From Arthrobacter sp. ERGS1:01 (GTDB lineage: Bacteria > Actinomycetota > Actinomycetes > Actinomycetales > Micrococcaceae), in NCBI RefSeq assembly GCF_001281315.1, contig NZ_CP012479.1:2852001-2916000 (forward strand): DNA of 64,000 nucleotides, read 5' to 3'. Position 1 is the first letter of the stretch, and every line of letters starts with the position of its first letter. Position numbers and translations under genes: made by a program. The notes beneath the pieces were generated by a model. It had not been told where the DNA came from and searched no databases. It saw nothing but the letters and a program-made list of their open reading frames with translations. This document shows positions 27,582-35,385 of the stretch, in pieces.

Positions 27582-28451
27582 ATGCGACGATCACTTGTGG
27601 GTGCACTGCTGGGGCTTGCCCTGCTGACCGCCTCGGCCTGCTCCCCCGCCGCTGACGGAATGCCGCCCACCGCAGAACCGGGCCCGCAATCAAGCAGCGC
27701 GACCGCCCCTTCAAGCATTCCGGCCAGCCCGGCCGCGCCAACTCCCACGGCCAGACCTGCCGCATCCCCGCTCAAGCCCATCCCGGGCGCCATGGGCACG
27801 GCCATCCTCAATGCCGCAGGCGTGCCTGAGCGCTACACGGCGGTGCAGGACGACACGGTGGACGGCATCGGTTACCGCTTTGGCATCACCACCGACGTGC
27901 TGGCCGAGGCGAACATGGTTCCGGATTTCGTCTCCGTTGGCAACAACTATTTCCTGCATCCCGGCGACGTGGTTGAACTGCTGGTCCGCCCCGTCGACGC
28001 CCGCTCGGGCAAGGGCGCCGTGGTCAATAATTCGGCCGGCCATCCGATCTTTTACACCAGCGTGCGGGGCGACAGCCTCGACAGCGTGGGCTACAAATTC
28101 CGGGTCAACAAGGCCGCCTTGTTGCGCTACAACCCGGACCTTTCTGGGAATGCAACCATTCCGCCGGGCAGCAAAATCAGCCTGATGCCCGGTGAGCTGA
28201 AGATTCACGGCGCCACGGGGACCTTCACCGTCGACGCAAAAGGCATCCCGTTGACGTACACCACGGCCGAAGGCGACATTGAAATGCAGATTGCCGGTCG
28301 CTTCAACCTCCAGATGGTGGAGCTGGCCGACGCCAACCGTCCGCACGACAACGCAACAGCCGAATGGTTTGACTTCACAGACCTGCCCAGCGGCACCCTT
28401 GCCGCCGGCCAAACCATCAGCCTCAACGGCGACCACCCCATCCTGAAATAG
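27582..28451 (+). CDS. LysM-like lipoprotein
   Basis: A protein of 289 residues. A short basic N-terminus, a hydrophobic stretch and the lipobox TASAC predict a lipoprotein. A Pro/Ala/Ser-rich linker of about 45 residues follows. Two or three LysM-type repeats then carry the typical pattern (YTAVQDDTVDGIGYRFGI, then FYTSVRGDSLDSVGYKFRV, then TYTTAEGDIEMQIAGRFNL), each ending in a hydrophobic basin motif. LysM domains bind peptidoglycan or chitin, so attachment to or sensing of the wall is likely. The start at 27582 is chosen because it gives the signal peptide. Confidence 0.85.
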   Translation: MRRSLVGALLGLALLTASACSPAADGMPPTAEPGPQSSSATAPSSIPASPAAPTPTARPAASPLKPIPGAMGTAILNAAGVPERYTAVQDDTVDGIGYRFGITTDVLAEANMVPDFVSVGNNYFLHPGDVVELLVRPVDARSGKGAVVNNSAGHPIFYTSVRGDSLDSVGYKFRVNKAALLRYNPDLSGNATIPPGSKISLMPGELKIHGATGTFTVDAKGIPLTYTTAEGDIEMQIAGRFNLQMVELADANRPHDNATAEWFDFTDLPSGTLAAGQTISLNGDHPILK

Positions 28452-28491
28452 GCCTCCCGGCAAGTCCTGCGGCGTGTTCCACCCAAACGTT

Positions 28492-28512
28492 GCGCCACTT
28501 TGAAAGTGGCGC
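28492..28512. terminator. 21-base perfect palindrome between convergent genes
   Basis: GCGCCACTTT-G-AAAGTGGCGC is perfectly symmetric with 10-bp arms. It lies in the 94-base gap between the LysM lipoprotein and the pterin dehydratase/VOC gene, whose stops face each other. A bidirectional terminator is the simplest role, although the central A/T run leaves a short loop and no long T-tract follows. Confidence 0.55.
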
Positions 28513-28545
28513 CGAGTTGGCCGTCAACTCCGTGCAGGAATCCGC

Positions 28546-29205
28546 TCAGGCCCCGTCGCGGCCCTCCTCGGTGCAGATGCACAGCCGGTTCCCCTGCGCG
28601 TCCGTGGCGATCACGAAGGCCGGCGCGTTGGCGTGGTCGAGGGTTGCCCCCGCCGCCTCCACCGCCGCAAGCACTCCCTGCGCCTCGCTGGCAGGCACGT
28701 GGATGTCGAAGTGGAAACGGTTCGGGTTGGGCGTCTGCGTTTCCTGGAACCAGATATTGGGCAGCCGGCCGGACGGGTCCAGCAAGTCATCCGACTCCCC
28801 CGCCTTGAAGCCCAGCGCCGCCGCCCACACGGGCGCAATGGCGGCGTAGTCGTCCGAGTCCAGGGCAATTTCGACGGCGCGCAACAACTCCGGGTGGGCC
28901 GTGGCACCGGCCCGGACGGCTGCCGCGGAGATGGCCGTGGCCAGGGCCGCATCGCGTGCCGTCACTTTTGAGCCGGCGTCGTGCGAGGTCAGCGTCACGA
29001 ACAAGGTGTCGTAGCGCCAGTCCACGTCGGGGTGGTGGTTGGCCGCCTGGGCCATCGCCCCGATGGTGGCGAAGAGCTCCAGGGCCGCGGCCGACGTCGG
29101 GCATTTCAGTACCGCCGCCAAGCCGCCGAGGCGGTAGCGCCAGTGCGGCAGCGAGGCAAGCTCCGCGTCGATCTGTGCCCGGGTCAAGACGTCGTTCGCG
29201 GCCAT
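28546..29205 (-). CDS. Pterin-4a-carbinolamine dehydratase fused to a VOC domain
   Basis: A fusion of 219 residues. Residues 1-95 match PCD/DCoH proteins, with the active-site signature NHHPDVDWRYDTLFVTLTSHD followed by KVTARDAALA. Residues about 105-215 form a glyoxalase/VOC-type domain (EIALDSDDYAAIAPVWAAAL, then NRFHFDIHVPA and GNRLCICTEEG). PCD recycles tetrahydropterin cofactors in some organisms, but no aromatic hydroxylase is in the window. The start is 23 bases after the thiG stop on the same strand, so it may be the last gene of the thi transcript. The fused role is not established. Confidence 0.85.
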   Translation of the reverse strand: MAANDVLTRAQIDAELASLPHWRYRLGGLAAVLKCPTSAAALELFATIGAMAQAANHHPDVDWRYDTLFVTLTSHDAGSKVTARDAALATAISAAAVRAGATAHPELLRAVEIALDSDDYAAIAPVWAAALGFKAGESDDLLDPSGRLPNIWFQETQTPNPNRFHFDIHVPASEAQGVLAAVEAAGATLDHANAPAFVIATDAQGNRLCICTEEGRDGA

Positions 29206-29228
29206 GGCAGGCTCCCTTGCTGGTCTGT

Positions 29229-30077
<849 letters not shown>

Positions 30078-30317
30078 CTAGCCGCCTTGGACGGCCGTGA
30101 CGATTTCGACGTCGTCGCCGCCGGCCACCAGGGTCTGGGACCACTGGCTGCGCGGGACGATGTCGGCGTTGCGGGCCACGGCCACGCCGAGCCGTCCGCC
30201 GTCGGCGGGCTGGCCGGTGGCCAGGATGGACCGCCCGGTCACGGTGGTCACGAGGTCCGCCACGGTGGAGCCCTCGCTGAAGGGGTGGGCGGCTCCGTTG
30301 AGGGTCAGGGTGTTCAT
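30078..30317 (-). CDS. thiS: Sulfur carrier protein ThiS
   Basis: A protein of 79 residues with a ubiquitin-like fold. It begins MNTLTLNGAAHPF and ends VQGG; the C-terminal Gly-Gly is adenylated and converted to the thiocarboxylate that donates sulfur to ThiG. Its start overlaps the thiO stop (ATGA at 30314-30317). It is at the long end for ThiS (usually 65-70) because of a few inserted residues in the loop GQPADGGRLG. Confidence 0.94.
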   Translation of the reverse strand: MNTLTLNGAAHPFSEGSTVADLVTTVTGRSILATGQPADGGRLGVAVARNADIVPRSQWSQTLVAGGDDVEIVTAVQGG

Positions 30318-31558
30318 GGTGTCCTTCCGGGAACTGGGACTGCGGGTTTGGCTGATGAGAACCTGTCGGGGCGGAAGCCCTCCCAGGCCAGGTCGGTGAT
30401 GTGGCCGATCAGCTGCCGGGTGATGTGGGCGGCGATGGGCGTGAGCAGCACGCCGTGCCGGAAGAATCCGGTGGCGATGATGAGTCCGGGGATGTCGCGC
30501 CCGGCGGAGTCGCCCAACCGCCCCAGCAGCGGGGCATTGTCGGGGGTGCCGGGGCGGGCACGGGCCGTGAATTCGAGCAGTTCGAGTTCGGCGACGGCGG
30601 GCACCAGGACCTGGGCGTCGCGCAGGAGCTGGTGCACTCCCCCGGCGCTGACCCCGGCCTGGCCGTCCTCGCGGCTCGTGGCGCCAATGACCACGGTGTT
30701 GTCGTTGCGCGGCACCAGGTAGACCGGCAGCCCGCGGACCAGGCCGCGGATCGTGGCGGTGGTCAGCGGGCGCAGGTGCTCGGGGACGCCCAGCCGCAGG
30801 ATGTCCCCGTACACGGGGCGTACCGGCAATACGAGCCCGTCCGGCAATCCGCCCAGGGAAGGCGCGCCGAGTCCGTTGGCCACCACCACCTCGCGGGCAT
30901 GGACCTCGCGGCCGTCCTCCAGCAGCACGCCCGTGACCCGCGAATGCGTATTGTCCGGGTCCTCGTGGAGCAGGCCGACGGCGGTGCGGCGGATGGACGT
31001 CTGCTCCTCGCGGAGCCTGCCCCGCTCGGCGGCCACCACGTTCAGCTGAACCCGGATGGCAGTGGCCACCCCGCGCGGATCCACCTGGTGGTCGGCCGCC
31101 ACCAGGTAGGCGGCGGAAATCTGCGGGCCCACGAGGGGTTCGCGCTTCCGGGCTTCGCGGATGGAGAGCTGTTCCACGTCCAGTGCGTGCAGGAGCTGGA
31201 CGTCCCGCAGGTCGGCCAGGGCCGCGCGGTCCGCGGCGTCGGCACCCAACACCAGGGTCGGCGTCGTGCGGAAACCTGTATCGGCATGGCCGGCTGCCAC
31301 CAGGGGTGCCACGAATCCGGGCCAGCGCTGTGCCGACGCAAGGGTCAGCGCCAGCAATTCCTCTTCCTGGTAGTGGAGTTCGCTGACGGGGGCCAGCATG
31401 CCGGCGGCCGCGAACGTGGCGCCGGTGGCCGGGGCGGGGTCGATCACGGTGACGTTGTGGCCCGCCCGTTGGGCTTCCCAGGCGATGCCGAGGCCCACGA
31501 TTCCGCCGCCAATGACGGCCACGTCGGTGGCAATAATTTCCAGCACGGTGCGCGCCAT
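30314..31558 (-). CDS. thiO: Glycine oxidase ThiO
   Basis: An FAD enzyme of 414 residues that oxidises glycine to dehydroglycine for the thiazole ring. The dinucleotide motif DVAVIGGGIVGLGIAWEAQRAG is at residues 10-31; AGMLAPVSELHYQEEEL and the C-terminal GFFRHGVLLTP fit ThiO/DadA-type oxidases. The start at 31558 lies directly after the TPP riboswitch; the frame runs on through the riboswitch without similarity, so longer starts are rejected. It is first in thiO-thiS-thiG. Confidence 0.94.
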   Translation of the reverse strand: MARTVLEIIATDVAVIGGGIVGLGIAWEAQRAGHNVTVIDPAPATGATFAAAGMLAPVSELHYQEEELLALTLASAQRWPGFVAPLVAAGHADTGFRTTPTLVLGADAADRAALADLRDVQLLHALDVEQLSIREARKREPLVGPQISAAYLVAADHQVDPRGVATAIRVQLNVVAAERGRLREEQTSIRRTAVGLLHEDPDNTHSRVTGVLLEDGREVHAREVVVANGLGAPSLGGLPDGLVLPVRPVYGDILRLGVPEHLRPLTTATIRGLVRGLPVYLVPRNDNTVVIGATSREDGQAGVSAGGVHQLLRDAQVLVPAVAELELLEFTARARPGTPDNAPLLGRLGDSAGRDIPGLIIATGFFRHGVLLTPIAAHITRQLIGHITDLAWEGFRPDRFSSAKPAVPVPGRTP

Positions 31559-31570
31559 CAAGGACTCCTT

Positions 31571-31668
31571 CCCTACGCCGGTATGAGCCGGATCAGGTTC
31601 CACGCCCATTGGGGCGTCTTTCGGTCGGCGCATCAGGCGCCCTCTCAGCCAGCTTGCCTGGCTCCCGC
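31571..31668 (-). promoter_or_regulatory. TPP riboswitch (THI element)
   Basis: Read on the minus strand, the region contains the two conserved boxes of the thiamine pyrophosphate aptamer: GGCTGAGAGGGCGCC in the first half and GGAACCTGATCCGG followed by TCATACCGGCGTAGGGA in the second. The end of the aptamer abuts the thiO ribosome-binding site (AAGGAG), so TPP binding probably blocks translation of thiO and, through coupling, thiS. A small variable stem lies between the boxes at about 31605-31635. Confidence 0.95.
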
Positions 31669-31691
31669 GGTACTGAACTAGTCTATGAGAT

Positions 31692-32372
31692 ATGAGCCAC
31701 CCTTTCGTCACAGATGACGCCCCCATCGCCAAATCCACCCCGTCCGTTGCCGACGCCAGGCTGTATGTGTGCACCGATGCACGCCGGGAACGCGGTGATT
31801 TTGCCGATTTCCTGCGGGCCGCCTACGCCGGCGGTGTCGACATCATCCAGCTGCGGGACAAGTCGCTGGAGGCCGCCGAGGAGCTGGAATTGTTGGCCGT
31901 GCTACGGTCCGTGGCCGCGGAATTTGGCAAGTTGTGGGCCGTGAACGACCGCGCCGACATCGCCATGCTGTCCGGCGCGCCCGTGTTCCACATCGGCCAG
32001 AAGGACCTCCGCCTGCCGGACGCGCGCTCGCTCGTGGGGCCGTCCGTGGGCATCGGGCTGTCCAGCCATGACCCGGCCCAAGCCTCCGCCGCCGACGCCG
32101 ATCCGCTGGTCGACTACTTCTGCGTGGGGCCGCTGTGGGCCACGCCCACCAAGCCGGGCCGCTCCGCCGTGGGCTTGGGACTCGTGGAGCATGCCGCATC
32201 CCTGAACACGACCAAGCCGTGGTTTGCCATTGGCGGGGTTGACCTGGGCAACGTGGACGCCGTGGTGGCCGCCGGCGCGTCCCGCATCGTGGTGGTGCGG
32301 GCCGTCACCGACGCCAAAGATCCGACGGCGGCCGCCCAGGAACTGCTCTCCCGCCTGCCCGAACTGGGCTAG
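31692..32372 (+). CDS. thiE: Thiamine-phosphate synthase
   Basis: A TIM-barrel enzyme of 226 residues that joins the pyrimidine and thiazole parts of thiamine. [16 protein letters not shown] holds the pyrophosphate contacts; [15 protein letters not shown] and HIGQKDL are the Mg and substrate loops; [13 protein letters not shown] is the phosphate loop. It is divergent from the riboswitch-thiO operon and has no aptamer of its own, so it may be controlled differently from the thiazole genes. Confidence 0.95.
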   Translation: MSHPFVTDDAPIAKSTPSVADARLYVCTDARRERGDFADFLRAAYAGGVDIIQLRDKSLEAAEELELLAVLRSVAAEFGKLWAVNDRADIAMLSGAPVFHIGQKDLRLPDARSLVGPSVGIGLSSHDPAQASAADADPLVDYFCVGPLWATPTKPGRSAVGLGLVEHAASLNTTKPWFAIGGVDLGNVDAVVAAGASRIVVVRAVTDAKDPTAAAQELLSRLPELG

Positions 32373-32378
32373 TTTTCG

Positions 32379-32398
32379 GCCCGGGCTGCCTCCCGGGC
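32379..32398. terminator. Short hairpin after thiE
   Basis: GCCCGGG-CTGCCT-CCCGGGC is a perfect 7-bp stem with a six-base loop, seven bases past the thiE stop, between thiE and the convergent DinB-family gene. The string TCGGCCCGGGCT around the left arm recurs at 32409-32420. No T-tract follows on either strand, so the terminator role is tentative. Confidence 0.5.
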
Positions 32399-32420
32399 GG
32401 TGCTTGAATTCGGCCCGGGC

Positions 32421-32996
32421 TTAGGAAGCCGCGCGGGCCGCTGCCTCAAGTTTGGCGCGGTATTCCGCCCATTGCCCGGGCGTCCGGGTAGGGACATTTG
32501 GGTCCGCTGCCCCGTTGCCGATGGCGCCGTCGATCATCTCCCGGAGGATGTCGGCGTGGCCGGCATGCCGGGCCGTCTCGACGCACATGTGGACCAGTAT
32601 CTGGTGGAGCGTCACGTTCCGGCGTTCGGGCGTCCACCAGGGCACCTCCCCCTGCGCGTCAAGGGGCAGGGCTTCGATGGTCGCATCGCTGTGCCGGGCG
32701 GAAAACTCATGGAACTCCACGATGTCCGCCCGGCTTTCGCCGGGCGCCGCCCACATGTCGGCATCGGCGGGCGCGTCATCGTCCATCCACGGCATGGCGC
32801 GTCCGCTAGGCCGGCCAAAGACGGAGCCAAAGTACTCCAGCTGGACGCTGCTGACGTGCTTGACGAGCCCCAGGAGGTTGGTCCCGGTGGGGGTCATGGG
32901 GCGGCGAATGTCGTAGTCGTCCAAGCCGTCCAGTTTTGCCAGCAGGTCTGCACGGCGAACGCGGAGGTACTTGAGGAGGTCGGCCTTTTGATCCAT
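32421..32996 (-). CDS. DinB-superfamily protein (DUF664 type)
   Basis: A protein of 191 residues predicted to be a four-helix bundle. LLGLVKHVSSVQLEYFG, then ILVHMCVETARHAGHADILREMIDGAIG, carry the three spaced histidines that bind metal in this superfamily. Members include mycothiol-dependent and other thiol transferases, but most of this subgroup is uncharacterised. It abuts the TetR gene upstream (TetR stop at 33005), so the two are probably co-transcribed. The start at 32996 is preferred to 33005. Confidence 0.82.
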   Translation of the reverse strand: MDQKADLLKYLRVRRADLLAKLDGLDDYDIRRPMTPTGTNLLGLVKHVSSVQLEYFGSVFGRPSGRAMPWMDDDAPADADMWAAPGESRADIVEFHEFSARHSDATIEALPLDAQGEVPWWTPERRNVTLHQILVHMCVETARHAGHADILREMIDGAIGNGAADPNVPTRTPGQWAEYRAKLEAAARAAS

Positions 32997-33004
32997 GCGG
33001 CCCA

Positions 33005-33706
33005 CTATTCCACAAGCCCGGCGACGCCGGCCATGAGTGCCAGCTGGGATTCAAAAAGCAGGCCGGGATCGCTGAACGTGCCGGATCCGTATTGGCCGAA
33101 AACCTCAAAATTCACGGCGCCGAACAGGGCCGTCCAGACCAGCACGCCGCGCGTGAGGGCCGCGTCGCCCAGGGTCACGCCAAGTTCGTCCCGGATGGCT
33201 TGGAAATCCGCCGGCGGCCCGCCTGCCGGCTCCCCGCGTGCAGTTTCCGTCGCTAGGACGCCGGCCCGATGGGCGCCCTCGAAGATCCGCACGAGTTGGC
33301 CGATCACGCGCGTTCCGGGGCCCGTGGTCCGCTCGGCCGGTGCCTCATAGCCGGGCACGGGAGAGCCAAAAAGCAGTCCGTAGCGCGCGGGCTCGGCCAG
33401 CGCCCACGTCCGCACGGCCCGGCCCAGGGCCTGGAACTGGCCGGCGAAATCCTGTGCGGGAGCGGCCTCTACGGCCGCGTCGACGGCGTCGCCCAGGGCG
33501 TTGTAGCCGTCCACCACCAGCAGGGTCAGCAGCTCATCGCGGCTGCTGACGTACCTGTACACGGCCGACGACACCACGCCCAGGTCGCGGGCAACGGCCC
33601 GCAATGACAACCCAGCGGCGCCATGCAGCGCCAAATGGCTGCGCCCAATCCGGAGGATCTCGGCCATGGTTTGCTCCCTGGCCCGTTCACGCGGTGTCTG
33701 ACTCAT
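33005..33706 (-). CDS. TetR-family regulator of the adjacent divergent gene
   Basis: A protein of 233 residues. The HTH is ILRIGRSHLALHGAAGLSLRAVARDLGVVSSAVYRYVSSRDE (about 18-60) and the C-terminal part is a TetR ligand-binding helical domain with NFEVFGQYG. The start at 33706 removes a short unlikely leader. It is divergent from an NmrA-like gene across a gap with two copies of a 15-base palindrome, so it most likely represses that gene and possibly itself. The DinB-type gene follows directly. Confidence 0.88.
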   Translation of the reverse strand: MSQTPRERAREQTMAEILRIGRSHLALHGAAGLSLRAVARDLGVVSSAVYRYVSSRDELLTLLVVDGYNALGDAVDAAVEAAPAQDFAGQFQALGRAVRTWALAEPARYGLLFGSPVPGYEAPAERTTGPGTRVIGQLVRIFEGAHRAGVLATETARGEPAGGPPADFQAIRDELGVTLGDAALTRGVLVWTALFGAVNFEVFGQYGSGTFSDPGLLFESQLALMAGVAGLVE

Positions 33707-33748
33707 GCCACCAGCATCCCGCGCCACGAGAGCAACGTCAACTTTTGT

Positions 33749-33759
33749 GAGCAGTGCTC
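33749..33759. promoter_or_regulatory. TetR-type operator copy A
   Basis: GAGCA-G-TGCTC is a perfect palindrome. In the wider 15-base frame 33747-33761 it matches copy B (33795-33809, opposite orientation) at 12 of 15 positions. It ends at the -35 box of the promoter at 33760-33788. Confidence 0.65.
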
Positions 33760-33788
33760 TTGACTTCCATTCTGATCCGCTCCATAGT
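33760..33788 (+). promoter_or_regulatory. Sigma70-type promoter of the NmrA-like gene
   Basis: TTGACT at 33760-33765 and CATAGT at 33783-33788 are separated by 17 bases, a near-ideal housekeeping promoter. It points to the gene starting at 33853. The two operator copies bracket it, one touching the -35 box and one at the expected transcription start. Confidence 0.65.
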
Positions 33789-33794
33789 TAAAGC

Positions 33795-33809
33795 GAGAGC
33801 ACCGCTCTC
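33795..33809. promoter_or_regulatory. TetR-type operator copy B
   Basis: GAGAGC-ACC-GCTCTC has perfect 6-bp arms and lies seven bases downstream of the -10 box, where a bound repressor would block transcription. It is the better conserved of the two copies. It is most likely bound by the TetR protein encoded at 33005-33706. Confidence 0.68.
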
Positions 33810-33852
33810 ACGAACTGGATTGACCACTCATTGAAAGAAAAGAGTCCACATC

Positions 33853-34782
33853 ATGGATGCCATCAAAGTTGTCACGGGAGCAGGTCCCGTTGGCTGGAAT
33901 GTCGCAACCCAGCTGGCCCAGGCGGGGCAGCGCGTCCGCGTGCTGACTAGGTCGGGCTCGGGTCCCGACCACGAACTGATCGAACGCCGCCGCGTGGACG
34001 TGAGCGAACCCGCTGCTCTAAGCCAGGCGCTCGAAGGCGCCGACGCCGTCTTCCATTGCATCCACGGCTCCAAGTACAGCGCCGAGGCGTGGCGACGCGA
34101 GCTTCCCGATGCTGAGCAGACCGTCCTGGCGGCGGCCGGCGGGGCGGGCGCCGTCGTCGTCTTCCCGGAGAGCCTTTACTCCTACACCACCCCGGAAACC
34201 GGAATGGTTGAGACCGGCCCCCGCGACGCGCAGGGCGGAAAACGCGGCATCCGGACCGCGCTGCTGGCCGCCCGCCAGGCCTCCGCAACCCCCACGGTGA
34301 GTGTGGCGGCGTCGGACTTCTTTGGCCCCCGGGTGCGCACCGCCCACGCCGGGGACCGCATGGTGCCGCTGGTCCTGGCCGGCAAGCGCGTTCAGGTGGT
34401 GGGCAGCGCAACGATCCCGCATTCCTTTACGTATGTGCCGGACCTGGCGGCCGCGATGATCCGGGCCACGGAGAAGCCCGAGCTGTGGAATTCGGTGCTG
34501 CACGCACCCACCAACGCGCCCCTCACCCAGCGGGAGCTGGCCACCGCGTTCGCAACGGCGGCCGGACTGTCCGCGCCGAAGGTGAGTGCCATCCCGGGCT
34601 GGGTCATCAAGGGCCTCGGCATTGCGTTACCGGACATGCGTGAGTTGGCGGAGACCCTGTACCAGTTCCAGGCGCCGTTCATTCTGGATTCGACTGCCAG
34701 CGAGCAATTGCTGGGCCTGGCGCCCACTCCCCTGCCCACTGCCGCGGGGCAAACCGTCCAGTGGTGGCGCAGCCAGGGCTAG
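33853..34782 (+). CDS. NAD(P)-binding epimerase/NmrA-like oxidoreductase
   Basis: A protein of 309 residues with an extended SDR fold. The nucleotide motif is VVTGAGPVGWNVATQLAQAGQRV, and GADAVFHCIHGSKYS and SVAASDFFGPRV follow at the usual spacing. The classical Tyr-x3-Lys pair is not clearly present, which points to an atypical SDR or a sensor-like NmrA protein. It is controlled by a divergent TetR repressor and a strong promoter, so it is probably induced by a small molecule, perhaps a quinone or another electrophile. The substrate is not identifiable. Confidence 0.83.
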   Translation: MDAIKVVTGAGPVGWNVATQLAQAGQRVRVLTRSGSGPDHELIERRRVDVSEPAALSQALEGADAVFHCIHGSKYSAEAWRRELPDAEQTVLAAAGGAGAVVVFPESLYSYTTPETGMVETGPRDAQGGKRGIRTALLAARQASATPTVSVAASDFFGPRVRTAHAGDRMVPLVLAGKRVQVVGSATIPHSFTYVPDLAAAMIRATEKPELWNSVLHAPTNAPLTQRELATAFATAAGLSAPKVSAIPGWVIKGLGIALPDMRELAETLYQFQAPFILDSTASEQLLGLAPTPLPTAAGQTVQWWRSQG

Positions 34783-34805
34783 GCAACCGGGCTCGGCAGT
34801 ACTGC

Positions 34806-35312
34806 TTAGCCGGGCACTTCCAGGTTCAGGGCGACCTTGCGCAGCAGTGCGGCCAGGGTGGCTTGTTCGGCGTCGCTCAGCCCGTTGAGCAGTTCCTGGT
34901 CCCGTTCCAGGAAACGCGGAAAGGCCCGGTCCACCAGGGCGTTGCCGGCCGGCGTCAACTGCAGCAGCACCACCCGCCCGTCGCGCTCCCAGGGGAGCCG
35001 CTCGATGAGTCCGCGCCGTTCCAGCCGGTCCGCGTTCTTGGTGGTGGAGGCGCCGCTGAGCATGGTGGCGGCCGTGACCTCGCTGGCGCGCAGGGGCCTG
35101 CCGCCGCGGGCCAGGGTGCACAGCACGTCGAATTCGGTCCGCGTGATTTCTTCCGGGGCCAGGTCGTGTTCCACGCGCTGGGTCACGAGCGCCCCGATGC
35201 GGGTAATCCGACCCATGACCTCGATGCTGGAGACGTCGAGCCCTGGACGCGATTGCGCCCATCCCTGCCGGGCCGTGTCGACAAAGTCCCCGGAGGTCGC
35301 AAAAGTGTCCAT
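34806..35312 (-). CDS. MarR-family transcriptional regulator
   Basis: A protein of 168 residues. The winged helix is in FDVLCTLARGGRPLRASEVTAATMLSGASTTKNADRLERRGLIERLPWERDGRVVLLQLTPAG (about 60-122). It is divergent from a FUSC-type exporter gene with a 73-base gap that contains an 18-base perfect palindrome. MarR proteins commonly repress such pumps and are released by aromatic acids or phenolics. Its stop faces the NmrA-like gene. Confidence 0.9.
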   Translation of the reverse strand: MDTFATSGDFVDTARQGWAQSRPGLDVSSIEVMGRITRIGALVTQRVEHDLAPEEITRTEFDVLCTLARGGRPLRASEVTAATMLSGASTTKNADRLERRGLIERLPWERDGRVVLLQLTPAGNALVDRAFPRFLERDQELLNGLSDAEQATLAALLRKVALNLEVPG

Positions 35313-35350
35313 GCCTCCAGTCTAGAGAGCACACTCACATAGTTCACATC

Positions 35351-35368
35351 TATTTTACTAGTAAAATA
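35351..35368. promoter_or_regulatory. 18-base palindromic operator between marR and exporter
   Basis: TATTTTACTAGTAAAATA is perfectly symmetric with no spacer, in an AT-rich island within GC-rich DNA. It lies 18 bases before the exporter start and 39 before the MarR start. Size and shape fit a MarR dimer site that covers both promoters. Confidence 0.7.
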
Positions 35369-35385
35369 TATTGTAGTCTTGGAAG

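Noticed and set aside
31558..31774. N-terminal extension of thiO through the riboswitch
   Set aside because: The added 72 residues are a translation of the TPP aptamer and have no similarity to ThiO.
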